A program made the translations under genes and the position numbers. The notes under the pieces were generated by a model, which ran no database searches, was not told where the DNA came from, and saw only the letters and a list, made by a program, of their open reading frames with translations. From Nonomuraea rubra (lineage in GTDB: Bacteria > Actinomycetota > Actinomycetes > Streptosporangiales > Streptosporangiaceae), in NCBI RefSeq assembly GCF_014207985.1, contig NZ_JACHMI010000001.1, forward strand, positions 124,001 through 188,000: a stretch of DNA of 64,000 nucleotides, read 5' to 3'. This document shows, piece after piece, positions 8,501 to 16,502 of the stretch (its first letter is position 1; every line of letters begins with the position of its first letter).

Positions 8501-8946
8501 ACCACCTGCGGCCCGGCGAACGGCGCGTCGGCCACGTCCGCGAACGCCGGGCCGCGCCACAGCCCCAGCGCCTCCCGCAGCAGTGCGGCGGCCCGCGCGT
8601 GCGCGCCCGCCGCGAGCAGGCCGCGCCCCTCGCGGGCCAGCCGTTCGAAGCGGTGCGCGTCCACGTGGTCGCGGTCGACCGCCAGCCGGTAGCCCGTCCC
8701 GTGGAACTCGATCAGCTCGGCGGGCAGTTGCCGCCTGAGCCGGGAGACCTGCGCCTGCACGGCGTTGGCGGCGCCGGACGGGGGCCGGTCGCCGTACTGG
8801 CCGTCGATCAGCCGCTCGACGCTGACCAGCCGCCCCGCGTCGAGCAGCAGCATCGCCAGGAGCGCGCGCGGCCGCGGGCCGCCGACGGTGACGGGGTCGC
8901 CGCCGGCGCGCCACACCGCGAGCGGACCCAGGACGCCGAACTGCAC
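5572..8946 (-). CDS. SARP/AfsR-like regulator with NB-ARC-type ATPase and TPR region
   Basis: This 1124-residue regulator begins with an OmpR-like winged helix (GVLGPLAVWRAGG..., residues ~1-95) and a BTAD helical domain (~100-245), the pair that defines Streptomyces antibiotic regulatory proteins. A STAND ATPase follows: Walker A VGPGGTGKT near residue 280 and Walker B LLVLDNCEH near 405. The remainder is TPR-like helices. There is no C-terminal LuxR domain. I chose the GTG at 8946 because VQFGVLGPLAV is the usual SARP N-terminus; the open frame extends to 9087 but reads through the promoter region. An alanine/glycine-rich insertion sits between the Walker motifs (~315-365). It is divergent from the M4-M28 protease gene and co-directional with the monooxygenase downstream. 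Confidence 0.9.
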   Translation of the reverse strand: MQFGVLGPLAVWRAGGDPVTVGGPRPRALLAMLLLDAGRLVSVERLIDGQYGDRPPSGAANAVQAQVSRLRRQLPAELIEFHGTGYRLAVDRDHVDAHRFERLAREGRGLLAAGAHARAAALLREALGLWRGPAFADVADAPFAGPQVVRLEELQLAATEDLYEAELSLPDAGPAAGLRELVAAHPLRERARGLLMRALHAAGRQAEALAAYEEGRRLLADTLGADPSPELAALHLEILRGSRTRSARAGLPAQLTSFVGREEELARLAALGPARLVTIVGPGGTGKTRLVIEAATRRPPAADTVAFADLSLVDAPTSGNPGGAAGGPAAGTVGRAAGAPAAGAVGGVRDALTSGAGPVAGGQVAEVVLGALGLREPALRPAAAGGPDPVERLVAALAGQASLLVLDNCEHVVAEAATLARRLLAACPGLTIWATSREPLGITGEHLVPLAPLPTPPPGAQDPLGYPAVRLFADRAAAVRQGFSLGHRNLDAVLRICAALDGLPLAIELAAARVRTFGVAEIADRLAEHGRFRLLSRGDRTAAARHQTLHAVVEWSWSLLGPEEQALARRLSVFTGGATLEAVERVCGAADAVADRMADTVAGAVEDVLVDLVDKSLVETDGERYQMLDTIRLFCLERLAEAGEEERLRRRHAAWFLKFAGRAHEHLYRAEQLEWLAALSADNANLQSALRWSVEHDRPTAWRLVGTLGMYWWLTGRRGQGIRHAERLLDTTPPAGPAGRSELAEEYVLAVLHAVPDVGSPHWVRAKEIVGTLDRPMRYRFGVALWGMIAGPPEGGMMTAERQRSVLGTDAWSSALNQLGATLLTLHNGQLQEAEAGMERVLAAFEALGERWGTGQALDWLALLASWRGDWQRAMGLWERALAVFSELGALDELADVLSRRANAHWRAGDAEAACADNERAGELERRLGRPELMAWVQLQLGDISRLQGDLPEAARRLDAALSGSETAAFTAGGTRSRVYTALGRLAAAHGDGERAARMHAEALASALGSPLPNDVAEVAEGLADQALFEATHGCAPGPENEDETGQAAGVPVAAQRAARRAALLLGIGAAVRGMAVAGDRDVAATAAGAGRVLGPEEFAAAYAKGAAMSREEALAALREAASG

Positions 8947-9213
8947 GCCCCCGATTGTCCCCCACCTCACCTGGCGAAACGGAATTATCGGTATGCCTAC
9001 CGATGCACATACGTATTTTCCCGCCGTCACGGAGGGCTTAGCGTCGGGCGGCAACAAGGCGAAACGGTCCGCTCGCTTTCCCGTCACCCTCCATCACCCC
9101 CCATTTCCCTGACACCACCGCGAACCCAGGCGATCCCGGGTTACGCGCGGGCCGCCGCGCGCCCATCCAGCGCCCGGCGGCCCAGGGAAACCGCCGAAAG
9201 GAGCAAGACAGCC

Positions 9214-12200
9214 GTGAAACGCAGAGCCTTACTCGCCGCGGTCGCAGGCCTCGCCACGGCCGCGACCGTGGTGTCACCCGCGAACGCCGCGCCTCCCGGG
9301 GCCGCCAGGCACGCGAGCACGTCGGCGGCCGATCCCGCCTCGCTCGCGGCGGCGGTCGCGGACCAGGCCGTCTCCAGCCAGCTCGACGAGCTGACCAGGG
9401 GTCCGGACGAGGCGTACAGCAGGGTCTCGGTGACGCCGGGCGCGAGTGACATGTTCTACGTCGCGTACGAGCGCACGTACAAGGGCCTGCCCATGGTGGG
9501 CGGCGACGCCGTCGTGGTCACCGACGCGGCGGGGCACGTCAGGGACACGGTGGCGGCCTCGGGGCCGAGCCCGCGGGGCGTGCCGACCAGGGCCACGATC
9601 AGCGCCGGGCGGGCCACGGAGGTCGCGAGGACCAGGCTGGAGCGGGTGGACGACACGGCCGAGCCGCGCCTGGTCGTGCTGGCCTGGGGCGAGCGGCCCC
9701 GGCTGGCCTGGGAGGCCGTGGTCAGCGGCATCGCCGGTGGGCAGCCGAGCATCCAGCACGTGTTCGTGGACGCGCGTACCGGGAAGGTCGCCGACTCCTT
9801 CGACCTCGTCCGCGCCGGCACCGGCAACGGCTACTACAACGGCCAGGTGACGATCAACACGAGCGGCTCGGGCAGCTCGTACTCGATGACCGACACCACC
9901 CGGCCCGGCATCCAGTGCGGCGGCCAGAACGGCACCGCCTACACCGGCACGGACGACGCGTGGGGCAACGGCTCGGGCACCAACCTGGAGACCGCCTGCG
10001 TGGACGCCCTCTACGGCGTGCAGCGCGAGTGGGAGATGCTGCGCGACTGGCTGGGCCGCAACGGCATCAACGGCAGCGGCCGCGGCTTCCCCGCACGGGT
10101 CGGGCTGAACCAGGTCAACGCGTACTGGAACGGCAGCTACACCAACTTCGGCCACAACCAGGCCAACACCGCCCAGGCCACCTCCATCGACGTCGTGGCC
10201 CACGAGTACGGTCACGCCATCTTCCAGACCACCCCTGGCGGAGCCGGCTCCGGCAACGAGAACGGCGGCATCAACGAGGGCACCGGCGACATCTTCGGCG
10301 CGCTCACCGAGCACTACGCGAACAACCCCAACGACCCGCCGGACTACCTGGTCGGCGAGGAGGTCAACCTGGTCGGGCAGGGGCCGATCAGGAACATGTA
10401 CAACCCGGGCGCGCTCGGCGACCCGAACTGCTGGTCGACCCAGATCCCGAACACCGAGGTGCACGCGGCGGCCGGCCCGCTGAACCACTGGTTCTACCTG
10501 CTGGCCGAGGGCAACAACCCGGGCGGCGGCAAGCCGTCCAGCCCGATCTGCTCGGGCGGCCCCTCGTCGGTCACCGGCATCGGCATCCAGAAGGCCGGCA
10601 AGATCTTCATGGGTGCGCTCTCGCGCAAGACCTCGACCTGGCGTTACACGAACGTGCGCGCCGCCTCCGTCGCGGCCGTCATCGAGCTGTACGGCGCGAG
10701 CAGCGTGGAGTGCAACACCACCAAGGCCGCCTGGAGCGCGGTCAGCGTGGCGGCGGCATCGGGCGAGCCCGCGTGCGGCACGCCGGGCAGCGACTTCTCG
10801 CTGTCGCTCAACCCGTCGTCGGGCAGCGCGGCGCCGGGCCAGCAGCTCACGGCCACGGTCGGCACGCAGACCACCTCGGGCAGCGCGCAGACGGTGAACC
10901 TGTCGGCGTCCGGGCTGCCGTCCGGCACCACGGCGAGCTTCAGCCCGGCGTCGGTGACCTCGGGCAACTCCTCGACGCTGACGGTGCGGGTGGGCTCGGC
11001 CACGCCGCAGGGCACGTACCCGATCACGGTGACGGGTGCCGGCTCGACCTCGCACACCGCCACGTACACGCTGACGGTCGGCCAGGGGCCGAACCCCGGT
11101 GATCCGCCGGACATCAGCCTGGCCAACGTCAAGGCCCACCTGACGCAGTTCCAGTCGATCGCGACGGGCAACGGCGGGAACCGCAGGTCCACGGGAGGCG
11201 GTTACCTGCAGTCGGTGTCGTACATCGAGGAGAGGCTGCGCGCGGCCGGCTACACCGTGGTCAGGCAGAACTGCACCACCACCTACTGCAGCAGCGGCGC
11301 GGGCCCGAACCTGATCGCCGACTGGCCGGGCGGCGACGCGAACCAGGTCGTCATGTCCGGCGCGCACCTCGACAGCGTCGCGGCGGGGCCCGGCATCAAC
11401 GACAACGCCTCAGGCTCGGCGAACCTCCTCGAAGTCGCGCTGACCCTCGCGCAGCGCAACCCGACGCTGGCCAAGCACGTCAGGTTCGGCTGGTGGACCG
11501 ATGAGGAGCAGGGGCTCAACGGGTCGGAGTACTACGTGGCCTCGCTCAGCGCCGCCGAGCGGCAGCGGATCCAGGTCTACTACAACTACGACATGACGGG
11601 CTCCACCAACGGCGGCTACTTCATCAACAACATCAACACCGCCGGGGCCGCGTACCTCAAGGAGTTCTACGACCGGCTGAACCTGCAGCCCGAGGAGAAC
11701 GTCGAGGGCGCCAACCGCTCCGACGACGCCTCCTTCCGCAACGCGGGCATCGCCAGCTCGGGCGTCGCGGCCGGCGCCAGCGCCACCAAGACCTCGGCGC
11801 AGGCCGCCAAGTGGGGCGGCACGGCCGGGCGCGCGTACGACCCGTGCTACCACGCCTCCTGCGACACCACCTCCAACATCAACGACACCGTGCTCGACCG
11901 GGCGGCGGACGCGGCCATGTACGCGGTCTGGAAGCAGGCGGTCGGCGGCACCCCGCCCACCCGTGACTTCTCGATCTCGGCGAACCCGGCGAGCGGCACC
12001 GTCCAGGCGGGCTCGGCGGCCACGTCCACCATCGGCACCAGCACCACGGCCGGCACCGCCCAGACCGTGAACCTCGCGGCCTCCGGCCTGCCGACCGGCG
12101 CCACGGCCACGTTCAACCCGGCCTCGGTCACCTCCGGCGGGTCGGCCACGCTGACGATCTCGACCGCGCCCACCACGCCGGCAGGCAGCTACACCGTCAC

Positions 12201-12609
12201 GGTGACCGGCACGGGCGAGACGGCCACGCGGACGGCGACGTACGCGCTGACCGTTCAGGGCACGTCGGGCGGCAGGACGTTCACCAACGGCACCGACTAT
12301 CCGATCGCCGACTACAGCAACACCCAGAGCTCGGTCTCCTCCACCGCGACGGGCACCGCGACCTCGCCGGTCCGGGTGTCCATCACGATCAGCCACACGT
12401 GCGCGGAGGACCTCGACATCTGGCTGCGCGGGCCCAGCGGCACCTGGTACGCGGTCGACCGTTACGGCGGCACGACCTGCACCCCGTACGGGACCAGGAC
12501 GTTCTCCGTACCGGTGAGCCAGCAGGCGGCCGGCACGTGGGTGCTCGACATCGAGGACGTCTACTCGGGTGACACCGGGTACCTCGACTCGTGGAGCATC
12601 ACGGTCTAG
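9214..12609 (+). CDS. Secreted fusion protease: M4 metallopeptidase + M28 aminopeptidase + two Ig-like domains + P domain
   Basis: This 1131-residue exported protein contains two unrelated zinc peptidases. In order: signal peptide (cleavage after VSPANA, ~31); FTP/PepSY-like propeptide (to ~205); M4 thermolysin-like catalytic domain with HEYGH at 330-334 and the ligand glutamate in NEGTGDIFG (~355); an Ig-like domain (~527-625); an M28 aminopeptidase domain with metal ligands in AHLD (H718), NDNASG (D730) and TDEEQG (E764/E765); a second Ig-like domain (~918-1015) closely similar to the first; and a C-terminal proprotein-convertase-type P domain (~1020-1131). The GTG at 9214 has the ribosome-binding site GAAAGGAG. 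An endopeptidase and an exopeptidase in one chain suggests processive extracellular protein degradation. Codon use is uniform through the joints, so it is not a sequencing artefact. Confidence 0.92.
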   Translation: MKRRALLAAVAGLATAATVVSPANAAPPGAARHASTSAADPASLAAAVADQAVSSQLDELTRGPDEAYSRVSVTPGASDMFYVAYERTYKGLPMVGGDAVVVTDAAGHVRDTVAASGPSPRGVPTRATISAGRATEVARTRLERVDDTAEPRLVVLAWGERPRLAWEAVVSGIAGGQPSIQHVFVDARTGKVADSFDLVRAGTGNGYYNGQVTINTSGSGSSYSMTDTTRPGIQCGGQNGTAYTGTDDAWGNGSGTNLETACVDALYGVQREWEMLRDWLGRNGINGSGRGFPARVGLNQVNAYWNGSYTNFGHNQANTAQATSIDVVAHEYGHAIFQTTPGGAGSGNENGGINEGTGDIFGALTEHYANNPNDPPDYLVGEEVNLVGQGPIRNMYNPGALGDPNCWSTQIPNTEVHAAAGPLNHWFYLLAEGNNPGGGKPSSPICSGGPSSVTGIGIQKAGKIFMGALSRKTSTWRYTNVRAASVAAVIELYGASSVECNTTKAAWSAVSVAAASGEPACGTPGSDFSLSLNPSSGSAAPGQQLTATVGTQTTSGSAQTVNLSASGLPSGTTASFSPASVTSGNSSTLTVRVGSATPQGTYPITVTGAGSTSHTATYTLTVGQGPNPGDPPDISLANVKAHLTQFQSIATGNGGNRRSTGGGYLQSVSYIEERLRAAGYTVVRQNCTTTYCSSGAGPNLIADWPGGDANQVVMSGAHLDSVAAGPGINDNASGSANLLEVALTLAQRNPTLAKHVRFGWWTDEEQGLNGSEYYVASLSAAERQRIQVYYNYDMTGSTNGGYFINNINTAGAAYLKEFYDRLNLQPEENVEGANRSDDASFRNAGIASSGVAAGASATKTSAQAAKWGGTAGRAYDPCYHASCDTTSNINDTVLDRAADAAMYAVWKQAVGGTPPTRDFSISANPASGTVQAGSAATSTIGTSTTAGTAQTVNLAASGLPTGATATFNPASVTSGGSATLTISTAPTTPAGSYTVTVTGTGETATRTATYALTVQGTSGGRTFTNGTDYPIADYSNTQSSVSSTATGTATSPVRVSITISHTCAEDLDIWLRGPSGTWYAVDRYGGTTCTPYGTRTFSVPVSQQAAGTWVLDIEDVYSGDTGYLDSWSITV

Positions 12610-12617
12610 CGCCTCCC

Positions 12618-15600
12618 TCACGACTCGGGGGTGACGGGCCCCGGCCGGTCCTCCGGCCGGGGCTCTCGCACGTCCGCCCTGGTGCGCACGCCGAGCTTCT
12701 GCAGCACGCGGGCGACGTGCGTGTCCACCGTACGCTGGGACAGGAACAGCACCTCGGCGATCTCCCTGTTCGTCCGGCCCAGCGCCACCAGCCTGGCCAC
12801 CTCGCTCTCGCGCGGCGACAGCACCCCGTCGCCGGCCTTCCTGCTCCGGCGCGCCGGCGGCCGGTCGGGGCCCAGCTCGCGCAGCAGCCGCCGGCAGCGC
12901 GCGGCATCGTGCGTCGCGCCGAGCGCCGCGTACCGCTCGGCGGCCTCGGCGACCAGCCCAGCGGCCCGCTCCCGACCCGAGCCCCGCTCCGAGCCGTCTG
13001 CCGGCTCCCGGCCCGCGGGCGCGGGGCGCGCGGCGGCGGTTGACGCGGGTGTGCTGCGGGCGGCGGCGTCCGAGGCGGGCGTGCCGGTGCGGTTCGCCGC
13101 GGCGAGCCAGGCGCTCGCCTCCAGTTCGGCCGCGCGGGCCGCCGCGTACGGGCGCGGCATCGCCAGGTACGCGGCCCGCGCCCGCGCGTAGCTTCGCGCC
13201 GCCTCCTCGGGCCGGCCCGCGTGGCCGGCCAGCGCGCCTCTGGCCAGGTCGTGCCCGGCGTGCGCGGACGGCGCGTCCCTGCCGTCGATGCCCGCCGCGA
13301 ACTCCCCGACCAGCCCGGCCGCCGCCTCCGGCCGGCCGGCCTTGAGCAGGGCGGCGACGGCGGCGGGGACGAGCTGGTCGCCCCACACCCACACGCCCTT
13401 GCGCCGCAGCCGGGTTACCGCCAGGTCGGCCGCCGCCAGCGCCGGCTCCAGCGCGCCCCTGGTCAGGTGGAGCTCGACCAGCCCGCTCGACCCGGCCAGG
13501 GCGACCGGCAGGAAACCCGAGTCCAGGTCCCGCACGCCGGCCGCTTCCAGGTGCTCGCCGGCCTCGTCCCACTCCCCTCTGGCCAGGGCGAGCACGCCGA
13601 GCGCGAGCCGGGCCTCCACCGCGAGCAGCGGCGCCTCGTACGTCATCTCGACGGCGGCCAGCGCCCGCTCGCGCAGGCCGTCCCAGCGGCCGGTCAGCAG
13701 GTCGAGCCGGATCGACGACATCTCCACCAGGAACGCCGGGTACAGCGCGCCGGTCTCGTCGGCGACGCGCCTGCTCCGCTCGGCGAACCGCCCGGCGGCG
13801 GCGTAGTGCCCGAGTGCGAGCGCGGCGTCGTACAGGTTGGAGTAGCCGCGCGCCACCTGCCTGCGTACGGCGATGGACGGGTCGTTGACCGGCAGCGTGC
13901 CGGCCAGCTCGAACGCCTCGGGCGAGCCGACGAGCATGGCCAGGCTCACCTTGTTGGCCAGGACGGCGGCCGACAGCTCGGGATCCTGGCCCTCCACCAG
14001 CAGCTTCTCCGCCTGGCCCATCCACTCCTCGTGCATGGCCAGCGGCTCGCCGCCCCACACGGGCATCGCCAGCAGCGCCAGGCCGCGGGCGGCCAGGGAG
14101 GGGCTGCCGGCCAGGTCGGGGAGCGCGGCGAGGATCTCCTGCCGGCCCGCGGTGATCGCGCCGGCCTGGTTGGACAGCAGCACGCCGAGGTTGAGCCGGG
14201 CCTCGCCGCGTACCTGGGGGGACAGGAAGTCGTCGGACAGGAGGTGGCGCAGGAGGCGGACGGCGCGGCGGTGCGACAGGCCGATCGCGGCGACGCGGCT
14301 GAGCCTGAGCGCCAGCGGCCCGCGCGCCTGCCTGGGCAGCTTCGGGTCGGCGAGCAGCCCTTCGAGCAGCTCCACGGCCAGCGGGATGTCACCGATCGCG
14401 GCGGCGTGGTCGGCGGCGGCGCTGCCGTGCCGCTGCCACGCGGCGAAGTCGCCGGCGTGGCGGGCGTGGTGGGCGAGCTGGACCAGGGGCGGCGGGTCGA
14501 GCGCGGCCAGCGCGGCCATGGCGCGGCGGTGCGTGAGCCTGCGGTCGGGGCCGGGGACGGCGTCGTAGACGGCCTGCTGGGCGAGCGCGTGGCGGAACCC
14601 GTACAGGCCGTCGGGCTGCTCGCGCAACACCCCGGCCCGCAACGCCTCGCTCAACCCCGCCCCGCCGTGCGACTCCCGGCCCGGCTCCACGGGGCCGGGC
14701 AGGGGCGGGCCCGGGGCGCCGGAGACGGCGTTGATCAGCGGTTCCTCCGCGGGCAGGCGCAGGACGGCGGCGGCGCGGACGGCGCTGAGCGCGGCGGGTG
14801 ACAGCCCGGTGAGGCGTTCGGCCATGGCCTCGCGCAGCAGCACCGGCACGCCCATCCGGTCGAGCGCCTCGGGCTCGGGCAGCCGGCCCTCGCCGTCCAG
14901 CAGCGACCGCACCACCTCCTCGATCACGAACGGCACCCCCGCCGTACGCTCGTGCAGCTTGGCGGCGAACGCCAGACCGGGGGGCGACGCGAGCAGCGCC
15001 CCGGCGAGCCTGCGCACGCCCTCGACGTCGAGCGGCGTCAGCGAGATCACCTCGCTGCGCACCCCGGGCGAGCGCCGGTACGCGTGCCCGAACGGCAGCC
15101 CCGGCACCGGCAGCTCCTCCCGCCGGAACGTCACCACCAGCGCCAGCCCCTCGGGCGGCTGGTCGGTGAGGAAGCGCAGCAGGTCGCGGGTGCCGTCGTC
15201 GGCCCAGTGCAGGTCCTCGACCACCAGCACCACCATCCCGGCCGCGCCCAGCAGCGCGTGCACGGCGCGGAAGAGGTGGTGCCGCTCGGCGCGCGGGTCG
15301 CCCATGGGCGGCGGGGACGGCGCGGGCGGCAGGTGTCCCGCCAGCTCGGGCAGGTAGCCGCGGAGCGCTCCGGTGACCGGGTTGAGCAGGTCGCGCTCGG
15401 GCAGGGCCGCTGCCACGTGGCGCAGCGCGTCGAACACCGGCCCGTACGGGAACGGCTCGCGGATCTGGTGACAGTGGCCGATCAGCACGGTCCTGTCAGG
15501 CGAGGTGAGCGGCTCGATCGCGGCTCGGACGAGGCTGGTCTTGCCGATCCCCGCCTCGCCCTGCACCTGGATGACGGCGGGCGGGCAGGTGAGGGCGCCG

Positions 15601-15659
15601 ATGAGTAATCGCAGCGGGGTGTCCCGCCCGACCAGCGCAGGAGAAGCCAGGCTTGCCAT
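12618..15659 (-). CDS. LuxR-family STAND regulator (LAL type)
   Basis: This is a large ATP-binding LuxR regulator of 1013 residues. Walker A is GEAGIGKTS at residues 34-42, and Walker B/sensor is VLVVEDLHWADDGT near 145. A long helical TPR-like region follows, with low-complexity alanine/proline/serine sequence at ~860-910. The C-terminal LuxR helix-turn-helix (~945-1000) includes LSPRESEVARLVALGRTNRE and the recognition segment SQRTVDTHVARVLQKLGV. Members of this class activate catabolic or antibiotic genes on binding a small molecule. The gene is convergent with the fusion protease (8-bp gap) and divergent from a TetR gene. The coding end contains a strong hairpin. Confidence 0.9.
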   Translation of the reverse strand: MASLASPALVGRDTPLRLLIGALTCPPAVIQVQGEAGIGKTSLVRAAIEPLTSPDRTVLIGHCHQIREPFPYGPVFDALRHVAAALPERDLLNPVTGALRGYLPELAGHLPPAPSPPPMGDPRAERHHLFRAVHALLGAAGMVVLVVEDLHWADDGTRDLLRFLTDQPPEGLALVVTFRREELPVPGLPFGHAYRRSPGVRSEVISLTPLDVEGVRRLAGALLASPPGLAFAAKLHERTAGVPFVIEEVVRSLLDGEGRLPEPEALDRMGVPVLLREAMAERLTGLSPAALSAVRAAAVLRLPAEEPLINAVSGAPGPPLPGPVEPGRESHGGAGLSEALRAGVLREQPDGLYGFRHALAQQAVYDAVPGPDRRLTHRRAMAALAALDPPPLVQLAHHARHAGDFAAWQRHGSAAADHAAAIGDIPLAVELLEGLLADPKLPRQARGPLALRLSRVAAIGLSHRRAVRLLRHLLSDDFLSPQVRGEARLNLGVLLSNQAGAITAGRQEILAALPDLAGSPSLAARGLALLAMPVWGGEPLAMHEEWMGQAEKLLVEGQDPELSAAVLANKVSLAMLVGSPEAFELAGTLPVNDPSIAVRRQVARGYSNLYDAALALGHYAAAGRFAERSRRVADETGALYPAFLVEMSSIRLDLLTGRWDGLRERALAAVEMTYEAPLLAVEARLALGVLALARGEWDEAGEHLEAAGVRDLDSGFLPVALAGSSGLVELHLTRGALEPALAAADLAVTRLRRKGVWVWGDQLVPAAVAALLKAGRPEAAAGLVGEFAAGIDGRDAPSAHAGHDLARGALAGHAGRPEEAARSYARARAAYLAMPRPYAAARAAELEASAWLAAANRTGTPASDAAARSTPASTAAARPAPAGREPADGSERGSGRERAAGLVAEAAERYAALGATHDAARCRRLLRELGPDRPPARRSRKAGDGVLSPRESEVARLVALGRTNREIAEVLFLSQRTVDTHVARVLQKLGVRTRADVREPRPEDRPGPVTPES
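12638..12663. terminator. Perfect 11-bp hairpin, likely bidirectional terminator
   Basis: GCCCCGGCCGG (12638-12648) pairs perfectly with CCGGCCGGGGC (12653-12663) over a TCCT loop. It lies inside the last codons of the LuxR gene and 29 bp past the protease stop, so it can stop both convergent transcripts. No T-run is present, as is common in actinomycetes. Confidence 0.6.
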
Positions 15660-15815
15660 CGGGGTCTCCGTAACAGTGGCAGGTTCTCTCCATACACCTC
15701 GCGAGTGTGCTGGCTCCGCACTGTTTCGTCCATCGCCTGTCGGATGCAGCCGTCAGACCCGGGTCTTACGGACGTCCGGGTCCCACAAGTGATCTTGATG
15801 CGCGATAATGATCTT

Positions 15816-15847
15816 GTGCGAGCCCTGACCGCAGCCGGGGCTCGCAC
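15816..15847. promoter_or_regulatory. Perfect 10+10 bp inverted repeat upstream of tetR
   Basis: GTGCGAGCCC at 15816-15825 pairs exactly with GGGCTCGCAC at 15838-15847, with a 12-base spacer; arm centres are 22 bp apart, two helical turns. It ends 28 bp before the TetR ATG. Just upstream TGATCTTG occurs twice (starting at 15790 and 15809). It is either an operator or a leader hairpin. Confidence 0.55.
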
Positions 15848-15875
15848 GCCTTCCACAGGTAGGCTGGCGTCCATC

Positions 15876-16454
15876 ATGGAGACCACCGTGGGGCTGCGGG
15901 AACGCAAGAAGGCCGAGACCCGCCAGGCCGTGCACGAGGCGGCCCTGCGGCTCGTGGTCGAGCACGGCCTCGACGCCGTCACCGTCGAGGCGATCGCCGA
16001 CGCCGCCAACATCTCGCGGCGCACGTTCTCCAACTACTTCTCCGGCAAGGAGGACGCGCTCCTCTACGGGGAGGAGCAGCGCATCCTCGCCCTGGTGGAG
16101 CAGGTACGCGCCCAGCCCGCCGGGTTCACGGCCTGGCAGGCGCTGCGGGCCTCCATCGAGGATCTGCACCAGGAGCTGGGGGAGCCGCAGCGCGAGTGGT
16201 CCCTGCGGGCCCGCCTGGCCAAGCGCCACCCCTCCCTGCTGGCCCGCCAGCTCGCCAACCACGCGGGCCTGGAACGCGACCTCGCCGACGCCGTCGCCGA
16301 CCGGCCCACCACGGTGCCGCCCAGGGTGCTGGCCGCGGCCTTCCTGGTGGGGCTGCGGGTGGCCACGCACCTGTGGTCTGAGGAGCGGGAGGAGCGCACG
16401 CTGCGCGAGGTCATGAGCGAGACGCTCGACCAGCTCGCCCAGCCGTTCGCCTGA
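15876..16454 (+). CDS. TetR/AcrR family transcriptional regulator
   Basis: This 192-residue regulator has a TetR helix-turn-helix at residues ~10-57, starting LRERKKAETRQAVHEAALRL and continuing VEAIADAANISRRTFSNYF. The FSNYF form is typical of the MftR/acyl-CoA-type TetR subgroup. The C-terminal half resembles the MftR/EthR-like ligand domain by pattern (LRVATHLWSEE). The ATG at 15876 was chosen because it gives the usual short N-terminal arm; the open frame extends to 15705 but crosses inverted repeats and has no ribosome-binding site. It diverges from the LuxR gene (217 bp apart) and converges on the Asp-box hydrolase gene through a hairpin. Confidence 0.88.
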   Translation: METTVGLRERKKAETRQAVHEAALRLVVEHGLDAVTVEAIADAANISRRTFSNYFSGKEDALLYGEEQRILALVEQVRAQPAGFTAWQALRASIEDLHQELGEPQREWSLRARLAKRHPSLLARQLANHAGLERDLADAVADRPTTVPPRVLAAAFLVGLRVATHLWSEEREERTLREVMSETLDQLAQPFA

Positions 16455-16457
16455 GAG

Positions 16458-16486
16458 GGGACGCGGCGACTCGGTCGCCACGCCCC
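16458..16486. terminator. Hairpin between convergent genes
   Basis: The stem core GGCGAC (16465-16470) / GTCGCC (16474-16479) has a TCG loop, and GGG (16458-16460) pairs with CCC (16484-16486) after two mismatches and two further pairs. It lies in the 48-bp gap between the TetR stop and the convergent Asp-box hydrolase stop, so it can serve both. Confidence 0.55.
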
Positions 16487-16502
16487 CCGGAGACTCCCGC
16501 TG

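Noticed and set aside
8947..9087. N-terminal extension of the SARP regulator
   Set aside because: The SARP winged-helix starts at the GTG at 8946; the extension has no homology-like pattern and covers the divergent promoter.
8347..9213. In-frame upstream extension of the protease gene
   Set aside because: It overlaps the SARP gene on the other strand, and a signal peptide plus good ribosome-binding site fix the start at 9214.
9274..14058. Long minus-strand open frames opposite the fusion protease and in an alternative frame of the LuxR gene
   Set aside because: They lack recognisable domains or ribosome-binding sites and are explained by third-position GC bias of the real genes.
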